A DNA stretch of 5,728 nt from Desulfovibrio sp. (GTDB lineage Bacteria > Desulfobacterota > Desulfovibrionia > Desulfovibrionales > Desulfovibrionaceae), in the NCBI GenBank assembly GCA_003512875.1, contig DONZ01000108.1, positions 1 to 5,728 on the forward strand. Reading direction: 5' to 3'. Under the pieces are notes generated by a model. The model had not been told where the DNA came from and ran no database searches. It saw only the letters and a program-made list of their open reading frames with translations. Shown here one piece after another: positions 1 to 5,728 of the stretch. Made by a program: the position numbers and the translations under genes. The first letter of the stretch is position 1; each line of letters begins with the position of its first letter.

Positions 1-1798
1 ACGCCCTAGCCTTTTCAATATCCCCGCCGTTTTCCTGCAAAGCTTTATGATATGCCCCTATCCAAGCGGAACAGGAAACCATCATGTCCGTTGCGGTTAC
101 CATGCTGAACGCAAAACGCTGGATATCGCTCCAATAAAAATCATATTTTTTCCCGAAAACTTCAGCGCTTATGGTCGGCGCATTGGTAGGGTTATACTTC
201 GCAAGGTTCTGCGCAATATCCTGATTTATATTCTTCGGTCTGTCAGCCATAAGGGGGCTTATTGCCTGTATTTCACGGTACGCTTCCCGCCCGTTTTTCA
301 GCATATGGAGCATGCCCTTTGTCGTATTCACCAAGCCTATCTCATGCACAACAGGGGCAAAACCCGTGAAGCTCATGACAGCCGTCTTGATATTGTAGCC
401 AAGGGCGTAAACCGTTCCGAGTTCCCTTGCTTTCTCAAAAATATTTTCATATTCGGTCAGCCGTTCTTTCTGCGGTTTCGCAATATTGGCAAGCCAAGCC
501 TCAAGCCCGTTGTAAATATCCACGCCGAACTTATCCTTATACATGCCCTCAAAATCTTTGTTTCTGATAATCTTGCTCATTTCATGCACAGGCTTTGCAA
601 AACTGATATACTGCACTGTATCTTGAACATGCCGCCCGATAACGTCAAAGCTCAAAAGAACGGGTATTTTTACGCCGCTTTTCCTGTCTTTGGTGAAACC
701 GTCAGCCGCTTTTGCAATATTTACGGAAAAACTGTTTTCCTGCATTTTTTCAAATTCAAGACGCTTTGTCGTGTCAATATCGGCAAGCCTGCTGTCAAAA
801 ACCAAAGGAAAGTACCCGCCGCGCATAACGCCGTACTTTGTCTGCAGCTGATTTGCCTCAACCTTTTTCAAAGGAATACCGTTTATCTCTTTGTAAACCG
901 CATTCATTGACGGATACAGCATATTGACGGTGTCCCAAATATCCTGCACCATGTTCCAGTCTTCCGCCGTCATTCTCGCGGTGATGATGTCCAAATGTTC
1001 CCTCGTCCAGCCGTAACCGTCCATAAGCTTTTTCATGTTGTCGGCGTTTCCCATATTCAGGGCGACCATGATCATTTTTTCATAATTCCAGTTGTTATGC
1101 GTCCCCCAATGCCGCTGTACTTCTCTTGACATGGGAATATCAAGCGTCCATGCTTCCTTTCGCTGCGCTTTTGTCCGTTTCTTTATCGGAGCCAAAGCCT
1201 CGTCCAGTTTATGCTTGATTTCCCTGTTCAGCTTATAGGAAACATCCTGCGCGTCATACAAAGGTTTCAAAAAGGTTTGATAAAAAATTCCGTCGACCTG
1301 GTCACTCCCTTTCCTATACCCGTCAAGCGCAAAAAACGTATACGTGTAGTTCGTTATGTCCGATGCAAGCTTGCGAAGCTTGGCAAGTGCCCCGTTTTTT
1401 ACTTTATTGTTCTTTTCCCAGTCGGTAATGCCCCTCTTCGATTGCAGGCTTTCCGCTGTGCTTTCCAAACTCTTGACAAGCCCCTCAAGGTTTTGCTTTT
1501 TCCCTGCTATTTCAACCTGTTTCAAATCCTTGCCGTTGTGTTCAAGAACCTTGAAAACCTGCATAAGCTCGCCAAATTCCTCGACACTCAAAGACTTGTA
1601 ATTTATCTTTTCATCAACAGGGCTTGCCAATATCCATTCCGGAAAAACACTTGCGTCAATATCTTTCTTTTCAACAAATTGTCCAATCGGTTCAAGGTTC
1701 GCCCTGTCTCTCGGAGCAAGGGATTTGCCCGTAAAGCCGAACTTCTCCGCCAAATATTTTATTTGTTCGCTGTATTCAAAATCAATATTTGCAGGCTT
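1..1798 (-). other. Conserved C-terminal region typical of large phage proteins (residues 1311-1909, incomplete)
   Basis: Landmarks are FPEWILASP (1362-1370), YKSLSVEEFGELMQVFKVLE (1377-1396), FFALDGYRKG (1465-1474), LNMGNADNMKKL (1557-1568) and YGVMRGGYFPLVFD (1632-1645). Next are DVIGRHVQDTVQYISFAKPV (1695-1714) and DIQRFAFSMVTATDMM (1868-1883), ending at the window edge in WIGAYHKALQENGGDIEKAR (1889-1908). The motifs Y-K/R-x-L-[ST]-V-E-E-F, R-G-G-Y-[FY]-P-[LI] and W-x-x-A-Y-x-K-A-L recur in giant virion-associated and polyvalent phage proteins. The Pfam family may be one of the LPD series, but I cannot say which. The region is mainly helical with an aromatic-rich core and shows no catalytic signature that I recognise. 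It is cut by the window end, and the next codon begins with T. Confidence 0.6.
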
Positions 1799-4700
1799 TG
1801 TTTTGGCTGCACGCTTCACATAGCGCACGCCCTTATTGCGCATTTCCTTTGCCTTGTATTTTTCCCGAACAACGGCAAGAGCTACTCGTTTCTTCTCAAT
1901 AAAAGCCAAACGCTCGCGTATGACCTTTTCTTCAAGTTTCGCTATTTTTCTTGCCTGCGCCTTTTCCAATAATGAATTTTCCCTTGCGGCGGTTTCGTAT
2001 TTATCGATAAGCGCTTCAACGTCGCCGATTTTGCCTTTCTTTATGCTGTCACGAACAGCCTTATGCAGCTGCTTTCGGCTCAAGCTGACAGTTCCGACTT
2101 TTTCGGCAAGCCCGTCCGCCAAAATATCCAGCGCTTCCTCGGCTTTGTCATTCAAAACCATTTCTTCGGCTTTCCAACCGCTGCGCCATAAAATTTCCTG
2201 CTCCGCAACGTATTCGGCAATAAAACGCTCCTTATTGGGCAAAGAGGCAATATGCCCCATAAAACTGTCAACGGCTCCGGGTCCCTCAAAGCCGAAACGC
2301 TCTGCGGCAAGCTCAATGTCAACGGACTTGTTTTTGTCGGAAGTAAAAATTGTATTGTACTGGGCTGGTCTTTGCCTGTGTGTTTCAACAAGGCTTTCCC
2401 TGTACTGCTCCCGCAAATCCTCGTCTATGTATATGCCGCCCTCGTCCATAATCTGCTCAAGAAGCACGGTGTCTTTATCAAGCTGATAGGCAAGTTCCGC
2501 GTTGCTGTTCCATATTTTCTTATGCTCTTCAAGCTCCCTGCCTTTCTTCTCCGTCATGGCGCTGTATGCGTCAATATCGGAATCCTGCGCAAGCGCATTG
2601 AACTGTTCTCTTTTTTCCGGGGACAGAAACGCCAAGTCCCGCTCCTGTACGGAACTCAAAATCGGGTTCGTTTCCGCAATGCCAAGCTTCTGCCGTGCCG
2701 CAAGTATTTCTTTTTCCGTTGCAAGCTGTCTGTCAAAAACTTCTTTCAATTGCGGGTTGATTTCAACGCCTGAATGTGAAATCTTTTCATATAATTTTGT
2801 CAGCCAGCGGGCTATGTTGGCAAATACCCGTTTCAGGTTCTTGCTTGGTGCTTCGCCCCTGTGCAGATATTCAAGAACAGCGTCGGCGAATTTTTCATGC
2901 TGCTCCCGTGTCCATGCTTCACCCTCTTTTGCGCCCACAAAGTCACAGGCCGTTTTCCAGTCCTGAATATCCTGCTCCCTTGCGTTTTCAAGCCGTGCTT
3001 TCTGTTCCATGGCAAACTGCATATAATGCCCGAACTCGTGAAATCCCGTGCTTATATCCGCGGAAGTAAAAAATCTGATAATGGCTTTTGCGCCCTCCAC
3101 TTGTTGAATAGAGCCGCGGATATTGGCGTCTTGGTCTTGGTAAAAACCGGGAGTGTCATTTTTTAACTTGACTAAATCCGCTTTTGATTTTAATATTTTT
3201 TTATAAATTCCGCTATTGGCAAGACCTTTGGGCAATTGGAGCCCTTTAGAGTGTAACCAATTACGGAATTTTTTTTCATCCCAATACCGTAGTTGTCCAT
3301 CCAAAACTTGTTTATTAAACCAATAATCATTTGGTATTTTTGTTTTTTCATTTACTTTACTATATGCACTTGTAACAATATTCGCTTCGTAAATTTTTTC
3401 AGTACCTGCTTTTTGGTTTAAAGCAATTGGAACAACAACAGTAGCATTATCGCTATCTTGCAATTCAAGCATGATAACATAATCACCCTTTATTGTAGCA
3501 GACTCAAAAACTGCAATGGGGTCAGTCAATTTTTGAGGAATCTGTTTTACTACTTCAGAAGAAAGATTATGCTTATTAGCAATCTTTTTTATCACATTAA
3601 AACTTATTTCAACAGGTAAATCCTTTTTTCCGCCTACAAATTCAAGTACAAGCGGAGTATTTGAAAGCATAGTGAATGGCTTTGTTTTCTTTACATCTTC
3701 ACCATTAAAAACTTTATCAACAGTCCTTTCCCAAGCCTGCAAATCCGCCTGCAGTTTCGCTTCTGCGTCCTGTGCGGATTGGTAAAATCTGTTCCCCTCG
3801 CTGTCCTTGACATCTTCAAGCAATGTGCGTAGAGTATATGTATTAGGGCTATTTCCGAATGGGGACTGGTCACTTACTTGTAAGTCAGCAGTCCCGGTAG
3901 AAGGAAATAGCTCTTTTTCTATTCTATGATGATAGAGTTTTATTGGGTTTTCTGTATCTATTTCCAACATTCCATTATGATATTCTTTAACAGTCAGCTT
4001 TACGGAATAATCCTTGTTCCCGATACGCAATGCACCTTGAAAACGGTGCATTTTTTTTATTTGTCGTACATTCTTTTTATCATCATAACTTTCAACAAGT
4101 TTCGCTGTCCTTGCCAATTCAGGCAAAGCCGCTATCGCTTCAAGCTGCAATACCCCGTCAATAGTGTCCGTTTCTTCAAATTTTAAGTGTTCATGAAAAT
4201 CTTTATTAGACATCAAAATTCTTTTTCCCGAATCTTCATTGACAATCCCATTCTCAAAAGATTTTACAACTTCATTCTGCAAGTCTTTAGGAAAACGCTT
4301 ACGCAAAACTTTAGGATTTTGCCCCGCAAATCTCAGCTCAATGCTGACAATCTGCACAGGTGCGTCAGGGTCTATTCCCTCGTTTATGGGCTGTCCGTAA
4401 ATGTTTCTTTTGCCGACTTCGTAATTTATAATTGGCTTGCCGTCAGAACTCAGTTCCGAACGGATACCAAACCTGCTCATAAAATCCTCGGGCTTTTCCC
4501 CGATATGCGGAGCTATTGTCTGCCCGAAAGCCCCCCAAATGCGAGCGTACTGCCTTGCTTGGTTTTCCGTAAAGCCTGCGTCCATAAGCTCTTCAATTTT
4601 GCTGTCCGCCAAAAGTTCAAGTTCGCTTTTATCCATATCTTGCGAAAGAAGATCAGCGGTTTCGTCCGCAAACCGTTCCGCCTGCTCCGCCCTTTGAAGA

Positions 4701-5728
4701 TACTCTCCCCCTTGGCTTTCATATTCCTGCATTTTATTATTTGTCATATTATTAGGGTCGAAGCTGGCAGTATCCGCAAGCTGTTTGTATTTGTCATTTG
4801 AAAACAGCAGCGTGCTTGCTTTCTCTGTTTCAATGCTTAGGGGCATATCCAAATTCATGGCTTCCTGCACAGTTTCCAAGCTTATTCCAAGCTCTTTCGC
4901 AAGCCGTATCCCCTCATCATTTTGAAAAAGCGTATTTGCAATATCTTCCGCCTGAAAATACGTGTATCTCTTGTCTGCGTTGTTTCCTTCTGCAAAAGCT
5001 TGTTTCATCTTGTCTTGGGCGAGATACGGATATTTTTTCACTGCTTCGCTTTGGCTGAGTTTTGATACCGTATCCAAATCCTGTTTTTCTTTTTTGCTCT
5101 TTCTGTATTGCCGCACGCCCTTTATCCCGGAGCCGACGCCGTAAACTCCGCCGACTGTGACAAACGTTTCATACACGGTATCTTTTATCCGTTCATACAG
5201 TTCTTCCCAATCATGCGCATCGACATACACGCCGCCTTGTATCGCCCTGCCCAATTCCTCAGTCCCAAAAGCGATAACTTCTTGTGCGGCTTCTGTTGAA
5301 ATTTCTGCACCGGCCGCAAGAGAAAAATCTCTTGCCATTGCAAGACCGAGATTTTTTTGTACGGCTTTCACCCCTTCTTTGCCCAAAATATTTTGCACGG
5401 CCTTATTCTGCAATGCCCCCGCAACATTACCGACAAGGTATTTGTTGAAAGCAGGCGATAAAACCTTTCCCGCCCCCTCAACTCCAAAAAATTCCAGCAA
5501 AGCGGAAACTCCTCCCGCTCCTGCGGCTAAATATCTTGCAGTATCTTCGTCAATGCTGTTTCCGTTTATGTCTTTTTGCTCCAGCAATGCAGTATAAACT
5601 TCCCCGGCATTCCGTAAATAACTGTCTTCAACAATGCCGGCGGCAAAACCCACACCTGCGGAGCTTGCAACAGTTCCGGCGCCCAAAGGAGCACCCACTC
5701 CGCTTGCGGACATCGCAAGCCCCCGCGC
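1..5728 (-). CDS. Giant phage/conjugative-element polyvalent protein, internal fragment open at both ends
   Basis: This single minus-strand frame runs through the whole window: 1909 sense codons with no stop, no start and no end in view. Codon landmarks at 5083, 4558, 4399, 3670, 3040, 1843 and 1132 are all in phase, so there is no frameshift. Domains in order are a Gly/Ala-rich segment, an acidic helical region, LPD3-like, MuF_C-like, a zincin peptidase with HEFGH at residues 897-901, a basic coiled coil, and a long phage-type C-terminal region. This order matches the polyvalent proteins of phages and conjugative elements, which are thought to be delivered with the DNA and act against host or rival systems. 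The complete protein must exceed 1909 residues. Antisense frames look long because sense codons TTA, CTA and TCA are rare over most of the gene. A simple tape-measure or structural protein is a less likely alternative, given the HExxH domain. The reading frame is near certain; the class is likely; the biological role is inferred. Confidence 0.96.
1799..2704 (-). other. Helical linker ending in a basic coiled coil (residues 1009-1310)
   Basis: After the peptidase the chain continues as mixed helices. One segment reads IELAAERFGFEGPGAVDSFM (1138-1157), followed by a helix SLPNKERFIAEYVAEQEILW (1162-1181). This kind of 'A-x-x-F-G-F/Y-x-x-x-x-x-x-x-x-x-L' segment is frequent in large phage polyvalent proteins and probably belongs to the scaffold. 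Residues about 1245-1308 form a long, strongly charged helix with many Lys, Arg and Glu residues and little Gly or Pro, a likely coiled coil or nucleic-acid-binding rod. No catalytic motif is recognised. The stretch 987-1251 contains no TTA, CTA or TCA codon, in contrast with the MuF_C-like module. Confidence 0.5.
2705..3145 (-). other. Zincin-like metallopeptidase domain of the polyvalent protein (residues 862-1008)
   Basis: HEFGH at 897-901 is a canonical HExxH zinc-binding helix: His897 and His901 as ligands, Glu898 as the general base. It is preceded by NIRGSIQQ (869-876) and a strand-turn FFTSADISTGF (886-896), close to the 'A-D/N-x-S-T-F/G-x-H-E-x-G-H' pattern of zincins in polyvalent proteins. 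A downstream helix, WTREQHEKFADAVLEYLHRG (939-958), followed by APS (960-962), carries Glu945 and Glu953, either of which could be the third ligand. A final helix RVFANIARWLTKLYEKI (967-983) and FDRQLA (998-1003) close the domain. Such peptidases are thought to process the carrier polypeptide or to cut host proteins; which applies here is unknown. G+C returns to about 50% over the helix region. Confidence 0.82.
3167..3760 (-). other. MuF C-terminal-like domain (MuF_C), residues about 657-854
   Basis: The order of motifs fits my recollection of the phage MuF_C domain: LSNTPLVLEFVGG (688-700), a helix IKKIANKHNL (713-722), then IPQKLTDPIAVFES (730-743). Next come two strands around 749-756 and 763-770, NIVTSAYSK (783-791), GQLRYWDEKK (811-820) and WLHSKGLQLP (824-833). 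The domain is known at the C terminus of MuF-type phage proteins and inside polyvalent proteins, and is suspected to be an effector; I cannot name its reaction. Hand-counted G+C for 3181-3720 is about 31% (169 of 540), against about 50% just downstream in 2821-3060. Seven Leu codons are TTA or CTA (704, 770, 813, 825, 846, 852, 855; the last just past the domain edge) and two Ser codons are TCA (689, 848), unlike the rest of the gene. It sits between the LPD3-like domain and the peptidase and looks like an exchanged cassette. Confidence 0.72.
3845..3914. repeat. 70-base nested imperfect palindrome inside the coding region
   Basis: Three nested inverted repeats share nearly the same centre. 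The outer arms are GCTATTTCC (3848-3856) and GGAAATAGC (3903-3911), extendable to 3845 and 3914 with one G-T pair. The middle arms are GGGACTG (3862-3868) and CAGTCCC (3889-3895). The inner arms are ACTTAC (3872-3877) and GTAAGT (3880-3885) around a two-base loop. Small internal loops separate them. It encodes residues about 605-628, the Ser/Gly/Pro/Asp-rich linker after the LPD3-like domain, so it keeps the frame open. A T-run follows at 3914-3918. It could be an in-frame palindromic insertion, a recombination site, or an RNA structure; I do not recognise it as a named element. Confidence 0.75.
3902..4366 (-). other. LPD3-like domain (large polyvalent protein-associated domain 3), residues about 455-609
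   Basis: The core shows in order: NEDSGKRI (497-504), ALPELARTAKLVESYDDKKN (534-553), IKKMHRF (557-563) and GALRIGNKDYSVKLTVKE (565-582). This matches my memory of the LPD3 consensus: an N-x-x-[TS]-G strand, a helix ending in an LVES-like motif with a following Asp/Lys-rich turn, an I-K-x-x-H-R-F motif, and two final strands resembling I-G-x-x-Y-x-V-K-L-T-V-K-E. LPD3 is known as an accessory or effector domain of polyvalent proteins; its biochemical activity is, to my knowledge, not firmly established. The stretch from 3901 to 4320 has about 34% G+C by hand count (144 of 420), well below the flanks. A related BECR-fold nuclease family is the main alternative assignment. Confidence 0.72.
4029..4058 (+). 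terminator. Terminator-like hairpin with T-run, antisense to the gene
   Basis: AATGCACC (4029-4036) and GGTGCATT (4045-4052) form a perfect 8-bp stem around an 8-base loop. The run of eight T at 4051-4058 overlaps the last two stem bases, leaving six T after the stem. Read on the plus strand this has the form of a Rho-independent terminator, and it would stop transcription running antisense to the gene. On the minus strand the same bases encode the KKMHRFQGALR stretch of the LPD3-like domain, so coding constraint could produce it by chance. No gene on the plus strand needs a terminator here. The structure is clear; the function is doubtful. Confidence 0.35.
4394..5080 (-). other. Acidic helical region of the polyvalent protein (residues 217-445)
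   Basis: This stretch is rich in Glu, Asp, Gln and Ala and is predicted by eye to be mostly helical. It contains a repeating pattern of short helices around residues 233-300, then a Gln/Glu-rich helix at 332-361. A segment at 369-401 ends in ARQYARIWGAF (391-401). Many large polyvalent proteins have a comparable 'A-R-x-Y-x-x-L/I-W' helix just before the effector domains, so I read this as part of the conserved scaffold. I recognise no catalytic motif here. G+C is like the rest of the gene, in contrast with the modules that follow. Confidence 0.5.
5111..5728 (-). other. Gly/Ala-rich, possibly membrane-active segment of the polyvalent protein (residues 1-206)
   Basis: Residues 7-33 are almost entirely Gly, Ala, Ser, Val and other small or hydrophobic residues. 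More such stretches follow at about 67-90, 98-106, 129-153 and 190-202, separated by short amphipathic helices. One of these carries the acidic run EISTEAAQEV at 142-151. The alternation of glycine-zipper-like stretches with a conserved-looking acidic helix resembles the segment often placed before the effector modules in polyvalent proteins, where interaction with the host membrane during entry has been a natural suggestion. The first visible Met is residue 6, but the frame is already open upstream and no ribosome binding site precedes it, so it is not taken as the start. More domains probably precede this segment outside the window. The composition is seen directly; the membrane role is inferred. 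Confidence 0.55.

Noticed and set aside
47..910. 287-codon open frame on the plus strand
   Set aside because: It is codon-aligned antisense to the continuous minus-strand gene and is open only because TTA, CTA and TCA are absent from residues 1608-1894. The translation is rich in Phe, Leu, Cys and His with no recognisable domain.
1366..1382. Inverted repeat CAAGCTT-gcg-AAGCTTG
   Set aside because: It arises from a repeated Lys-Leu pair in AKLRKLA. It is short and isolated.
1211..1972. 253-codon open frame on the plus strand
   Set aside because: Same antisense register as the main gene. It ends where the minus strand uses TTA for Leu1253. No domain is recognised.
2152..2391. 79-codon minus-strand frame
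   Set aside because: It lies out of frame within the long minus-strand gene, which is better supported over the same bases.
1836..2486. 216-codon plus-strand frame, very Ser-rich
   Set aside because: Offset-frame shadow. The serine excess follows from antisense reading of Glu/Lys/Ala-rich coding sequence (a GCx-GAA or AAA-GCx pair reads as Ser codons).
3140..3180. Possible frameshift or insertion scar at the low-G+C edge
   Set aside because: The frame is continuous through the junction: Met687 (3670) and HEFGH (3026-3040) are in the same phase, and there is no stop between.
3845..3914. Integron attC site or REP element as the identity of the palindrome
   Set aside because: I see no GTTRRRY/RYYYAAC end boxes as in attC. 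The GTAG at 3897-3900 lies on the wrong side of the stem for a standard REP sequence read on the plus strand. It is left unnamed.
4187..4801. 204-codon open frame on the plus strand
   Set aside because: Antisense shadow in the aligned frame, bounded by the Leu515 TTA and Ser310 TCA codons of the real gene.
5316..5335. Hairpin GCAAGAGA-AAAA-TCTCTTGC
   Set aside because: A perfect 8-bp stem, but with no T-run, no neighbouring signal and full coding use (MARDFSLA). GCAAG and CTTGC words are common in this gene because Leu CTT and Ala GCA/GCG are favoured.
1..5728. tRNA, rRNA, CRISPR array, insertion sequence, riboswitch or promoter
   Set aside because: No cloverleaf, repeat-spacer array, transposase signature or intergenic space was found. 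Every base is accounted for by one coding frame.

Overview
The window lies wholly inside one gene. Minus-strand codons can be read from base 5728 down to base 2 with no stop: 1909 consecutive codons, with neither the start nor the end of the gene in view. I checked the frame at six or more widely spaced landmarks and it never shifts. Nothing convincing is encoded on the plus strand. Residue numbers below are window-relative: residue 1 is the codon at 5728-5726 and residue 1909 is at 4-2.

The translation looks like a giant modular 'polyvalent protein' of the kind carried by bacteriophages, prophages and conjugative elements. These are thought to enter the recipient cell with the incoming DNA and to bundle several effector and counter-defence modules in one chain. 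From N to C terminus the window holds: a Gly/Ala-rich, possibly membrane-active segment (1-206); an acidic helical region (217-445); an LPD3-like domain (about 455-609); a linker whose DNA forms a striking nested palindrome (605-628); a MuF C-terminal-like domain (about 657-854); a zincin metallopeptidase domain with an HEFGH motif (about 862-1008); a helical linker ending in a very basic coiled coil (1009-1310); and a long C-terminal region resembling the conserved tail of large phage proteins (1311-1909). Family names come from remembered consensus patterns, not from a search.

Base composition is mosaic. Most of the gene is roughly 45-50% G+C by hand count. The MuF_C-like module (3181-3720) is about 31% and most of the LPD3-like module (3901-4320) about 34%, with a patch of about 49% between them. 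The MuF_C patch also uses TTA/CTA Leu and TCA Ser codons that the rest of the gene largely avoids. This suggests exchange of effector cassettes inside a conserved chassis, and the 70-base palindrome lies between the two cassettes.

The host cannot be named from one mobile-element gene. Frequent ATA (Ile), AGG (Arg) and CTT (Leu) codons at intermediate G+C would fit several anaerobic or host-associated bacteria, but this is weak evidence. No RNA gene, CRISPR array, insertion sequence or intergenic region is visible.
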